This document shows, one piece after another, positions 47,176-55,695 of a stretch of 64,000 bases of DNA. The notes below the pieces were generated by a model, which saw nothing but the letters and a program-made list of their open reading frames with translations, did no database searches and was not told the origin of the DNA. Origin of the DNA: Thermus amyloliquefaciens (GTDB taxonomy: Bacteria; Deinococcota; Deinococci; Deinococcales; Thermaceae); contig NZ_JQMV01000003.1 in NCBI RefSeq assembly GCF_000744885.1, positions 868,001 through 932,000 of the forward strand, read 5' to 3'. Each line of letters opens with the position of its first letter. Position 1 is the first letter of the stretch. The position numbers and the translations under genes are program-made.

Positions 47176-48305
47176 AGAGGGGGCATGACCCTACGCGAGG
47201 CCTTGTCCCAAGTCCCCGACCCCAGGGCCCGCAACCGGCGGTATCCCTTGTGGGGCTTGTTGGCCCTCATCTTGGTGGCCTTTCTCGCCCGCGTGGACTC
47301 CCTGCGCGGCGTGGAACGTTTCGCCCGGGCCAACCCTCACCTCTTGCCCCACCTGGGCCTGCGCAACCCCCCGGGCCACACCATCCTCACCCTCCTCCTT
47401 CACCGTCTGGACCCAAAGAAGCTCCAGGAGGCCCTCCTCCAGGTCTTCCCCGAGGTGGACCTGGGAGGGGTCCTGGTGGTGGACGGGAAGCACCTCCGGG
47501 GAAGCGGCAAGGGGAAGAGCCCCCAGGTCAGGCTCGTGGAGGTCCTGGCCCTGCACCTCAAGACCACCCTGGCCCAGGCCCGGGTGGAGGGGAGGGAGGA
47601 CCAAGCGCTTCTGGAGCTCCTGGACCGCCTGGGGGCGGAGGGGCTCAAAGGGAAGGTAGTGGTGGGGGACGCGGGGTACCTGTACCCGGAGGTGGCGGGG
47701 AAGGTGGTGGAAAAAGGGGGGCATACCTCTTCGTCCTGAAGGCCAACCAGGGGGAACTGCTGGAGTGGGCTCTGGAGGTATTCAAGGGGATGGAGGAAAG
47801 GCGGCTTCCCGGGGAGACGGAGTCAGCTTGGGAGGTGGTGCGGGACGGGGAGGTGTGGACCTACCGGGTCTGGGCTTCCCCTTATCTGCCGGATGCGCTC
47901 TTGGCCTTTCCCGGGTGCCGACAGGTGGTGCGGGTGGAGCGGGAGGTGGTGCACAAGGGGACGGGGGAGGTACGGCGCGCGGCGAGCTACGCCCTCACCA
48001 GCTTGGGAGCCGAGGAGGCGGACGCGAGGCGGCTTGGGGAGCTTCTCCTTTCCCGGTGGGAGGTGGAGAACCGGTCCTTTTGGGTACGGGACGTCCTCCT
48101 CCATGGTCAGCGAAGCTACCTTGAGGACGCCTGCCAGGTGCGGGGCGTGGGGGCGCAAGTCTTGGCGGTCCTCCGGGCCTTTCTGGTGTCCCTGCTGTAC
48201 CGCAGGGGGGTGCGGAAGAAGAAGGCGGCCCTGGAGACCTTCTCCTTCCATCCCCTCTCCGCCCTCAGGTTCCTGGGGCTCTATGCGGTATAACGGTCAA
48301 GTCTG
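47145..48305 (+). mobile_element. ISAs1-like insertion sequence
   Basis: CAGACTTGACCG at 47145-47156 is matched by its exact reverse complement at 48294-48305, and one transposase gene lies between. The element, about 1.16 kb, abuts the 3' end of the permease operon and the promoter of the paa-liv operon. No clear target duplication is seen. Confidence 0.65.
47185..48293 (+). CDS. ISAs1-family transposase (one-base frameshift)
   Basis: The first frame has LREALSQVPDPRARNRRYPLWGLLAL, the H-repeat/ISAs1 N-terminal pattern, then the DDE region VLVVDGKHLRGS and VVGDAGYLYPE. The second frame continues YLFVLKANQGELLEWA, SYALTSL and LLLSRWEVENRSFWVRDV, ending ALRFLGLY. A seventh G in the run 47716-47721 restores a 369-residue protein reading VVEKGGAYLFVLK. 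ISAs1 transposases are normally single ORFs, so an undercalled G is the simplest reading. Programmed frameshifting at A5G6 is an alternative. Confidence 0.82.
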
Positions 48306-48324
48306 CCCTCTACCCCTGGCTGTT

Positions 48325-48340
48325 GCGGCAACCCCCATGC
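48325..48340 (+). repeat. 16-bp repeat, copy 1
   Basis: GCGGCAACCCCCATGC recurs exactly at 60680-60695. Both copies lie in intergenic DNA just downstream of a gene or element end. Confidence 0.6.
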
Positions 48341-48352
48341 GCGGGCCATAGC

Positions 48353-48401
48353 TTGACGGGACACTTGTCCCTGGTTAAACTGGAAGGCAAACGGTCGTTA
48401 G
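48353..48401 (+). promoter_or_regulatory. promoter with PaaR-type operator for the liv-paa operon
   Basis: TTGACG (48353-48358), a 17-base spacer, TAAACT (48376-48381). At 48388-48401, over the expected start site, CAAACGGTCGTTAG matches the published Thermus thermophilus PaaR consensus CNAACGNNCGTTNG at every fixed position. A second perfect inverted repeat GGGACA-CT-TGTCCC lies in the spacer (48358-48371). Confidence 0.75.
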
Positions 48402-48450
48402 TTAGACCCAATCCGGGTCCTTCCCGGTGGGAAAGCGAAGGAGGGAGCAC

Positions 48451-49623
48451 ATGAAACGCTGGTTGGTGGCCCTGTTGGTGTTGGCCCTTTCGGCTTTGGC
48501 CCAGGAGGCCCTGAAGGTGGGCGTGGTGGTCTCCGCCACCGGTCCTGCCGCCTCCTTGGGGATTCCCGAGCGGAACACCTTCCTCATGCTCCAGGAGATG
48601 CTGGACCGCGCGGGCGGCGTGGCCGGGCGGAAGGTGCAGTTCGTGATCCTGGATGACGCCTCGGATACCACCCAGGCGGTGCGGAACACCCGCCGCCTGG
48701 TGGAGGAGGGGGTGGTGGCGGTGATCGGCACCACCACCACCCCGGCCTCCTTGGGCATGATCCCCGTGGTGGCCGAGGCCAAGGTGCCCATGATCTCCCT
48801 GGCGGCCAGCAAGGACATCATCCACCCCGTGGACGCCCAGCGCTTCTGGGTCTTCAAGACCCCCCAGACGGAGGAGCTCATGGCCCGGGCCATCGTGGCG
48901 GACATGGTGGCCCGCGGGGTGAAGACGGTGGGGTACATCGGCTTCAACGACGCCTACGGGGAGGGCTGGGCCCGCTTCTTTGAGGCCGAGGCCAAGGCCA
49001 AGGGCCTGCAGGTGGTGGTGAGCGAGCGCTACGCCCGCACGGACACCTCGGTGACCGGCCAGGCCCTGCGCATCATCGCCCGCAGGCCCGATGCCGTCCT
49101 GGTGGGGGCGAGCGGCACCCCGGCGGTCCTGCCCCAGCGCACCCTGAAGGAGCGGGGCTACCCGGGCCTCATCTACCAGACCCACGGGGTGGCCAACCCG
49201 GACTTCCTGCGGGTGGGGGGGAAGGACGTGGAGGGCACCCTGCTGCCCGCGGGGCCTATTTTGGTGGCGGAGCAGCTCCCCGGCACCTTCCCCAGCAAGC
49301 GGGTGGCCCTGGACTACATCCAGCGTTACGAGGCCAAGTACGGCATCGGCAGCTACTCCACCTTCGGGGCCCACGCCTGGGATGCCTGGCTCATCCTGAA
49401 GCCGGCCCTGGAGCGGGCCCTCAAGCGGGCCGATCCCGCCAAGGACCTGGCCGCCTTCCGCGCCGCCCTCAGGGACGAGATGGAGGCCACCCGGAACCTG
49501 GTGGCCACCCACGGGGTCTTCACCTTCACCAAGGAGGACCACCTGGGCCTGCGCTTTGAGGATGCGGCGGTGATGGTGCGGATCGAGGGAGGCCGCTGGA
49601 AGCTGGAGCGCATCTTCCGCTAA
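48451..49623 (+). CDS. branched-chain-type ABC transporter substrate-binding protein
   Basis: A 390-residue LivK/Peripla_BP_6 protein with signal peptide (WLVALLVLALSALAQ) and mature start ALKVGVVVSATGPAASLGIPERN. Such proteins bind amino acids or, in some lineages, aromatic acids. In one operon with paaI and paaK the likely ligand is phenylacetate or a relative, which is inference from context. ATG 48451 is chosen because AAGGAGGGAG is four bases upstream; the ATG at 48427 lacks one. Confidence 0.88.
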   Translation: MKRWLVALLVLALSALAQEALKVGVVVSATGPAASLGIPERNTFLMLQEMLDRAGGVAGRKVQFVILDDASDTTQAVRNTRRLVEEGVVAVIGTTTTPASLGMIPVVAEAKVPMISLAASKDIIHPVDAQRFWVFKTPQTEELMARAIVADMVARGVKTVGYIGFNDAYGEGWARFFEAEAKAKGLQVVVSERYARTDTSVTGQALRIIARRPDAVLVGASGTPAVLPQRTLKERGYPGLIYQTHGVANPDFLRVGGKDVEGTLLPAGPILVAEQLPGTFPSKRVALDYIQRYEAKYGIGSYSTFGAHAWDAWLILKPALERALKRADPAKDLAAFRAALRDEMEATRNLVATHGVFTFTKEDHLGLRFEDAAVMVRIEGGRWKLERIFR

Positions 49624-49626
49624 GCC

Positions 49627-50603
49627 ATGGACGCCACCATCCTCAGCTTCTTACTGTTGGACGGGTTGCAGAACGGGGTGGTCTACGGCCTTCTGGCCCT
49701 CTCCCTGGTCTTGGTCTTCGCGGTCACCCGGGTGATCCTGGTGCCCATCGGGGAGCTGCTCATGTTCGCTCCCCTCTCCCTGGTGTGGCTCTTGGAGGGG
49801 AGGCTCCCCGGCACCCTGTGGCTGGCCCTGGCCCTCGGAGGGGTCTGGGCCCTGATGGCCCGGGGCCGGGGGCCCTGCTGCCCCTCCTGGGGGGGGTGGG
49901 GCTTTTCCTCCTCTTCCTTCTCGCCAAAGGGGTGCCTCCCCTGGCCTACCTGGCGGCGGTGCTCCTCGTGGTCTACCTGGGGGTGGCCACCTACCGGGTC
50001 TTCTTCCAGCCCATGCGGGGGGCCACGGTGCTTGCCCTCCTCATCATGGCCGTGGGCCTCCACGTGGCCTACCAGGGTCTGGGCCTGGTCTTCTTCGGCC
50101 CCGAGCAGTTCCGTCCCGCCCCTCTCCTTGCGGGGGAGGTGGCGGTGGGCCTTTCCTGGCAGGGGGTCTTGGTCCTCTTCTTCGCCGCCCTGAGCCTGGC
50201 GGCCCTCTACCTCTTTTTCCGCTTTTCCCTCTTCGGCAAGGCCCTGTTGGCCGCGGCGGAGAACCGGCTTGGGGCCAGGCTCTCGGGGATCCGTCCGGAG
50301 GAGGCGGGGATGGTGGCGTTTGGGATCGCCAGCCTCTTGGCGGCCTTTTCTGGTCTTCTCTTGGCCCCCCTCATCAACGCCGCCTACTTCATGGGGTTCA
50401 TGCTGGGGCTTAAGGGCTTCGTGGCGGCCATCCTGGGGGGGCTTGCCAGTTACCCGGCGGCCTTCCTGGGGGCGCTTCTGGTGGGCTTCTTTGAGAGCTT
50501 CACCAGCTTCTACGCCAGCGCTTACAAGGAGGCCTTGGTCTTCTTGCTTTTGGTGCCCGCTCTCTTCTACCAGAGCCTCCGGGCGCGGACGGTGGAGGAG
50601 TGA
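49627..50603 (+). CDS. LivH-type ABC permease (one-base frameshift)
   Basis: First frame: LDGLQNGVVYGLLALSLVLVFAVTRVILVPIGELLMF, the usual LivH N-terminus. Second frame from about 49870: LLGGVGLFLLFLLAKGVPPLAYL through LAAFSGLLLAPLINAAYFMGF to the C-terminal VEE. One missing G in the G runs at 49862-49872 explains the change; with it the protein has 325 residues. The stop overlaps the next start by four bases, so the operon is otherwise tightly preserved, supporting a calling error. Confidence 0.85.
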
Positions 50604-52357
50604 TGCGCTACCTTTGGTTTTTGTTGCTCCTGGTGCCTCTGGCCCTTTCCCCCTTTCCCTACTACCTCACCCTGCTGAACTTTTTCGCCCTCGCCGCCAT
50701 GGTGGCCCTTTCCCTTTATGTGCTCACGGGCCTGGCGGGCATGACCAGCTTCGCCCAGGCGGCCTTTATGGGCATGGGGGCCTACGCCACCGCCCTGCTC
50801 ACGGTGCGCCTGGGGCTTTCCCCCTGGGTGGGGCTTTTGGTGGGGGTTTTCCTCGCCCTAGTCCTGGCCCTGGTCCTGGGAGCCCTCACGGTCAGGCTCA
50901 AGGGGCACTTCCTGCCCCTTTCCACCATCGCCTGGCAGGTGGCTCTGTACATCCTGGCGGGGAACCTGGTGGGGCTTACGGGGGGGCACACCGGGCTCAC
51001 CGACCTCCCCCCGATGGGCCTCTTCGGTTTTCCCCTGGACACGGGCTTTCGCTACGCCTTCCTCACCCTTTTCCTTTTGGTCCTCCTGATCCTAGGCCTT
51101 TACAACCTGCGCCATAGCCGCATGGGCCGGGCCCTTTTGGCCCTGAGGGGGGATGCCCTGGCGGCGGCCAGCTTCGGGGTGGATCCGGCAGCCCTCAGGC
51201 TCAAGGCCTTTTTGCTCTCCGGGGCCATCGCCGGGCTCGCCGGCGTTCTTTACGCCCACTTCCTGCGCTTCGTCAACCCCACCCCCTTCTCCCTGGAGGC
51301 CTCCATCAAGTATCTGGTGATGGCCGTGGCGGGAGGGGTGGGGAGCATCCCGGGGGTGATCCTGGGGGCGGCCTTCTTCACCGGCCTCGAGGACTGGCTC
51401 AAGGACCTCCTGCCCCTCCTTTTGGGGCGGCAGGGCAACTACGAGACCATCGGCTATGGCCTCATCCTGGCCCTGATCCTTATCCTGGCCCCCAAGGGCC
51501 TCTGGCCCGTGGTGGAACGGTACCTGCCAAGCCGGGGGTTGGGGCTACCCAAGGCGGAGCCCCTTTCCCTAAGGGGCCCTGACGGCCCCCGGGGCGAGGT
51601 GGTCCTCGAGGTGCGGGGCCTGCAGAAGTCCTTCGGGGGGCTTTTGGCGGTGGCGGGGGTCTCCTTCACCCTGAAGCGGGGGGAGATCCTGGCCCTGATC
51701 GGGCCCAACGGGGCGGGGAAGAGCACCATCTTCAACCTGGTGGCCGGGGCCCTCCTTCCCGACCGCGGCCAGGTTCGCCTCTTCGGCAAGGAAGTGACGG
51801 GGCTTCCTCCCCACCGGATCCACGCCCTGGGCCTGGGCCGCACCTTCCAACACCCCCACCTTTTCCCGGAGCTCACGGTGCTGGAAAACGCCGCCTTGGG
51901 CACCTTTAGCCGCACCCGGGCGGGCTTCCTCCAGGCCCTTTTGGGTTTTTCCCGCAAGGAGGAGGAGCGGGCCCTGGCCACCGCCTACTGGGCCCTGAAG
52001 CGGGTGGGGCTGGAGTCCTTGGCCCTGGAGAAGGCGGAGCGCCTTGCCGTGGGCCAACAGCGCCTTTTGGAGATCGCCCGGGTCTTGGCTTCGGGGGCGG
52101 AGGTGCTCCTTTTGGACGAACCGGCGGCGGGGCTAAGGGCCCAGGAGAAAAGGGAGCTGGCCTCCCTTCTTCGTTCCCTGGTCAGGGAGGGCTATACGGT
52201 CCTGATCGTGGACCACGACATGGACCTCATCATGGGCCTGGCGGACCGGGTGGTGGTGATGAACTACGGGGAGAAGATCGCGGAAGGAAGCCCTAAGGAG
52301 GTCCAGCGGAACCCCCTGGTGCGGGCGGCCTACTTGGGCGAGGAGGAGGTGGCATGA
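50600..52357 (+). CDS. fused LivM permease - LivG ATPase
   Basis: A 585-residue natural fusion. Residues 1-310 are a LivM permease with about nine helices (TGLAGMTSFAQAAFMGMGAYATALL). After a linker (about 310-330), residues 335-585 are a LivG-type ATPase with Walker A GPNGAGKS, DEPAAGL and the switch His in VDHDMDLIM. The signature motif is LAVGQQRLLEIAR instead of the usual LSGGQQ, so the second Gly-Ser part is changed. It overlaps livH and livF by four bases each. Confidence 0.9.
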   Translation: MMRYLWFLLLLVPLALSPFPYYLTLLNFFALAAMVALSLYVLTGLAGMTSFAQAAFMGMGAYATALLTVRLGLSPWVGLLVGVFLALVLALVLGALTVRLKGHFLPLSTIAWQVALYILAGNLVGLTGGHTGLTDLPPMGLFGFPLDTGFRYAFLTLFLLVLLILGLYNLRHSRMGRALLALRGDALAAASFGVDPAALRLKAFLLSGAIAGLAGVLYAHFLRFVNPTPFSLEASIKYLVMAVAGGVGSIPGVILGAAFFTGLEDWLKDLLPLLLGRQGNYETIGYGLILALILILAPKGLWPVVERYLPSRGLGLPKAEPLSLRGPDGPRGEVVLEVRGLQKSFGGLLAVAGVSFTLKRGEILALIGPNGAGKSTIFNLVAGALLPDRGQVRLFGKEVTGLPPHRIHALGLGRTFQHPHLFPELTVLENAALGTFSRTRAGFLQALLGFSRKEEERALATAYWALKRVGLESLALEKAERLAVGQQRLLEIARVLASGAEVLLLDEPAAGLRAQEKRELASLLRSLVREGYTVLIVDHDMDLIMGLADRVVVMNYGEKIAEGSPKEVQRNPLVRAAYLGEEEVA

Positions 52358-53085
52358 GTCTCCTTGCCGTTCAGGGCCTTACCGTGCGCTACGGGCCCCT
52401 CGAGGCGGCCCGGGGGGTGGCCTTTTCCCTGAGGGAAGGGGAGGCCCTCACCCTCATCGGCCCCAATGGGGCGGGGAAGACCAGCGTGCTCCGGGGGCTT
52501 CTGGGCCTGGCCCAGGCGGAGGGGCGGGTGTATATGGACGGGGAGGAGCTCAGGGCCAGGAGCCCCGAGGCCCTCTTGGAGCGGGGTCTGGTGTTGGTGC
52601 CGGAGGGCCGGGCCCTTTTCCCCGGGCTTTCCGTGGAGGACAACCTCCTCCTGGGAGGCTTCACCCGTTTCCGCCGCCGGGAGAACCTGGGGCCGGATCT
52701 GGAGAGGGTCTATGCCCTTTTCCCCAGGCTTTTGGAAAGGAGAAGGCAACCCGCGGGTACCCTCTCCGGGGGGGAGCAGCAGATGCTGGCCATCGGCCGC
52801 GCCCTCATGGCCAGGCCCCGGGTCCTCCTCCTGGACGAGCCCTCCTTGGGCCTGGCCCCCCTGATGGTGCGGGAGATTTACCGCATCCTGGGCGAGCTGA
52901 AGCGGGAAGGCACCACCCTGCTCCTGGTGGAGCAAAACGCCAAGATGGCCCTATCCCTGGCCGACCGGGGGCTGGTTCTGGAGGCGGGGGAGGTGGTCTT
53001 GGAGGGCCCGGCGGAAGCCCTGCGCCAGGACCCCAAGGTGGTGGAGGCCTACCTGGGCCTCTCCCGGGAGGTGGAGGAGGGATGA
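52354..53085 (+). CDS. LivF-type ABC transporter ATP-binding protein
   Basis: A 243-residue ATPase: Walker A GPNGAGKTS, signature LSGGEQQMLAIGRALMARP, Walker B LLLDEPSLGLAP and the VEQNAKMALSLADRG switch region typical of LivF. It pairs with the LivG domain of the fused protein. Overlaps are four bases at both ends. The pair thus has one canonical and one altered signature motif. Confidence 0.92.
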   Translation: MSLLAVQGLTVRYGPLEAARGVAFSLREGEALTLIGPNGAGKTSVLRGLLGLAQAEGRVYMDGEELRARSPEALLERGLVLVPEGRALFPGLSVEDNLLLGGFTRFRRRENLGPDLERVYALFPRLLERRRQPAGTLSGGEQQMLAIGRALMARPRVLLLDEPSLGLAPLMVREIYRILGELKREGTTLLLVEQNAKMALSLADRGLVLEAGEVVLEGPAEALRQDPKVVEAYLGLSREVEEG

Positions 53086-53453
53086 GGCCCGACCCCTTCA
53101 TGGCGGCTTTGGGCCTGGAGGTGCGGCACCTGGCCCCGGGGGAGGCGGTGGTGGCGGGCACGGTGGGGGAGAGCCACCTGAACCTCCACGGCACCGCCCA
53201 CGGGGGCTTCCTTTACGCCTTGGCGGATAGCGCCTTTGCCCTGGCCTCCAACTCCCGGGGTCCGGCGGTGGCCCTCTCCTGCCGCATGGACTACTTCCGC
53301 CCCCTTCCTGCCGGGGTGCGGGTGGAGGCCAAGGCCAAGGAGGTGAACCTCTCCCGGCGCACGGCCACCTACCAGGTGGAGGTGGTTTCGCAGGGCAAGC
53401 TCATCGCCTTGTTTACGGGAACGGTGTTTCGCCTTGGAGGTGATCAGGAATGA
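53082..53453 (+). CDS. paaI: hot-dog thioesterase PaaI
   Basis: A 123-residue hot-dog thioesterase very like the structurally studied T. thermophilus PaaI: HLNLHGTAHGGFLYALADSAFALASN, with the catalytic Asp at 49 (48 in T. thermophilus), and ALSCRMDYFRPL. PaaI hydrolyses phenylacetyl-CoA-related thioesters and rescues CoA from dead-end intermediates. It overlaps livF and paaK by four bases each, which ties it to phenylacetate activation. Confidence 0.93.
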   Translation: MRPDPFMAALGLEVRHLAPGEAVVAGTVGESHLNLHGTAHGGFLYALADSAFALASNSRGPAVALSCRMDYFRPLPAGVRVEAKAKEVNLSRRTATYQVEVVSQGKLIALFTGTVFRLGGDQE

Positions 53454-54790
53454 TGTACCAGCCGGAACTGGAAACCCTTCCTAGGGAAAAGCTTAGGGCC
53501 TTGCAGGAGGAAAGGCTTCGGGCCGTGGTGGCCTACGTCTACGAAAGGGTGCCCTTCTACCGGCGGCTTCTGGACGAGGCGGGGGTGGACCCGAAGGGGG
53601 TGCGGACCCTGGAGGACCTTCCCAAACTCCCCTTCACCCGCAAGGACCACCTGCGGGAGAACTACCCCTTCGGCCTCTTCGCCGTGCCCCGGGAGGAGGT
53701 GGCCCGCATCCACGCCAGTAGCGGCACCACGGGCAAGCCCACGGTGGTGGGGTACAGCAAAAAGGACCTCGGGATCTTCGCCGAGGTGGTGGCCCGCTCC
53801 CTGGCGGCGGCGGGGGCCAGGCCCGGGCTCATGCTCCACAACGCCTACGGCTATGGCCTTTTCACCGGCGGCCTGGGCCTCCACGCCGGGGCGGAGGCCT
53901 TGGGGATGACGGTGGTCCCCGTCTCCGGGGGCATGACCGAACGGCAACTCATGCTCATCCAGGACTTCCGTCCGGAGGTGATCTCCTGCACCCCTTCCTA
54001 CGCCCAGACCCTGGCGGAGGAGTTCCGGAAGCGGGGCGTGGCCCCGGAGGCCCTTTCCCTGGAGTACGCCGTCTTGGGCGCTGAGCCCTGGACCGAGGCC
54101 ATAAGGAAGCAGGTGGACGAGGGGCTTGGGGTGCGGAGCACCAACATCTATGGCCTTTCGGAGATCATCGGCCCCGGGGTGGCCAACGAGTGCGTGGAGG
54201 AGCGCCAGGGAAGCCACATCTGGGAGGATCACTTCCTCCCCGAGGTGGTGGACCCACAAACGGGCGAGCCCCTGCCCGAAGGGAAGGTGGGCGTTTTGGT
54301 CCTCACCACCCTCACCAAGGAGGCCATGCCCCTCCTGCGCTACTGGACGGGGGACCTCACCTTCCTCACCCGCGAGCCCTGCTCCTGCGGCCGCACCCAC
54401 GTGCGCATGGGGCCCGTCCTGGGGCGCACCGACGACATGCTCATCATCCGCGGGGTGAACGTCTACCCCACCCAGGTGGAGGCGGTCCTCCTGGGCATCC
54501 CCGAGGTGGAGCCCTACTACCAGATCGTGGTGCGGCGGGAGGGCACCTTGGACGAGGCCGAGCTCAAGGTGGAGGTTTCCGAGGCCTTCTTCCAGGAGAT
54601 CGGCAAGAAGGCCCTTTCCGACGAGGTCATTGAGGCGGACCACCGCCTGCATGCCCTCAGGGAGAAGGTGGCCCACAAGATCAAGGACACCATCGGGGTG
54701 AGCATGAGGGTGACCCTCCTGGCCCCTGGGGAGGCCCCCAGGAGCGAGGGGGGTAAGCTCCGCCGGGTTTTGGACCTGAGGAAAGCCTGA
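53450..54790 (+). CDS. paaK: phenylacetate-CoA ligase
   Basis: PaaK activates phenylacetate to phenylacetyl-CoA with ATP, the entry step of aerobic degradation. The 446-residue protein has [15 protein letters not shown] (ATP-binding loop), [48 protein letters not shown] and the C-terminal [19 protein letters not shown]. All are PaaK family marks. The paaABCDE epoxidase genes are not in the window, so the rest of the pathway must be elsewhere. Confidence 0.94.
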   Translation: MMYQPELETLPREKLRALQEERLRAVVAYVYERVPFYRRLLDEAGVDPKGVRTLEDLPKLPFTRKDHLRENYPFGLFAVPREEVARIHASSGTTGKPTVVGYSKKDLGIFAEVVARSLAAAGARPGLMLHNAYGYGLFTGGLGLHAGAEALGMTVVPVSGGMTERQLMLIQDFRPEVISCTPSYAQTLAEEFRKRGVAPEALSLEYAVLGAEPWTEAIRKQVDEGLGVRSTNIYGLSEIIGPGVANECVEERQGSHIWEDHFLPEVVDPQTGEPLPEGKVGVLVLTTLTKEAMPLLRYWTGDLTFLTREPCSCGRTHVRMGPVLGRTDDMLIIRGVNVYPTQVEAVLLGIPEVEPYYQIVVRREGTLDEAELKVEVSEAFFQEIGKKALSDEVIEADHRLHALREKVAHKIKDTIGVSMRVTLLAPGEAPRSEGGKLRRVLDLRKA

Positions 54791-54792
54791 CC

Positions 54793-55209
54793 ATGCGCCC
54801 CATCCCTCTCGGCTTTGAGGCGGTGTTTGAGACCGTGGTGACCCCGGAGATGACCGTGGACTTTGAGGAGCTCGGCCCCGTGCACCCCGTCTACGCCACC
54901 TACTGGATGGCCAAGCACATGGAGCTGGCCGGGCGCAAGATCATCCTCCCCTTCCTGGAGGAGGGGGAGGAGGGCATTGGCAGTTACGTGGAGGTGCGCC
55001 ACCTGGCCTCGGCCTTGCCGGGGATGCGGGTGCGCATCCTGGCCCGGCACGAGGGCACCGAGGGGAACCGGGTGCACGCCAGCATGGTGGCCTACAACGA
55101 GCTGGGGGACCTGATCGGCCGGGGACGCACGGAGCAGGTGATCCTGCCCAAGGCCAAGGTGGCGGAGATCTTCGCCCGCCTGCGCCAGCGCTGGGAAGCC
55201 CAAGGCTAA
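54793..55209 (+). CDS. hot-dog thioesterase, FlK-like
   Basis: A 138-residue hot-dog protein, two bases after paa[46 protein letters not shown] follows the pattern of fluoroacetyl-CoA-type (FlK) thioesterases, with a conserved Thr/Glu/His region. As the second thioesterase of the operon it may clear a different CoA ester from PaaI. Substrate unproven. Confidence 0.78.
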   Translation: MRPIPLGFEAVFETVVTPEMTVDFEELGPVHPVYATYWMAKHMELAGRKIILPFLEEGEEGIGSYVEVRHLASALPGMRVRILARHEGTEGNRVHASMVAYNELGDLIGRGRTEQVILPKAKVAEIFARLRQRWEAQG

Positions 55210-55647
55210 CTTTTACGGGACCCTGTACATGACCCTGGCCTTCCTCACCCGGCCCACCTGGTGAACGTTTCCAGCATGGGGGGCTTTCTCCCCGTTCCCG
55301 GGCAGACCGCCTATGGCGCCTCCAAGGCGGCGGTGAAGCTCCTCACCGAGGGGCTTTGGGCGGAGCTGCAAGGTACCCCGGTGAGGGTGACCCTGGCCTT
55401 GCCCGGCGCCATGCGCACCGGCATTGCCCAGCATTCCGGGGTGGAGGCCCCCCAAGCCAGGGAGGGGGCTAAGGTGCCCCTGCTGGAACCGGATCGTGCG
55501 GCCAAGACCCTATTGGATGCGGTGGAGCGAGACGCTTTCCGCGTCCTCCTGGGCCAGGACGCAAAGGTCATGGACCTCCTGTACCGCCTGAACCCCCTTG
55601 GGGCCACCCGCCTGATCCAACTCCGGATGCGGCACCTGCTGGGCTAA
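55208..55647 (+). pseudogene. short-chain dehydrogenase remnant, 5'-truncated and frameshifted
   Basis: A fragment [16 protein letters not shown] begins right at the end of the FlK-like gene, breaks, and resumes from about 55258 as VNVSSMGGFLPVPGQTAYGASKAAVKLL (SDR catalytic Ser and YxxxK) to the stop at 55647. The NAD-binding N-terminus (about 90 residues) is missing, and a small deletion near 55250 shifts the frame. So a deletion has joined the paa operon end to an SDR gene. Confidence 0.78.
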
Positions 55648-55695
55648 GTTGGGCGTTTCCCTTTACTGGGAAGGGGGGCTGAGGGGGAAGGGTTC

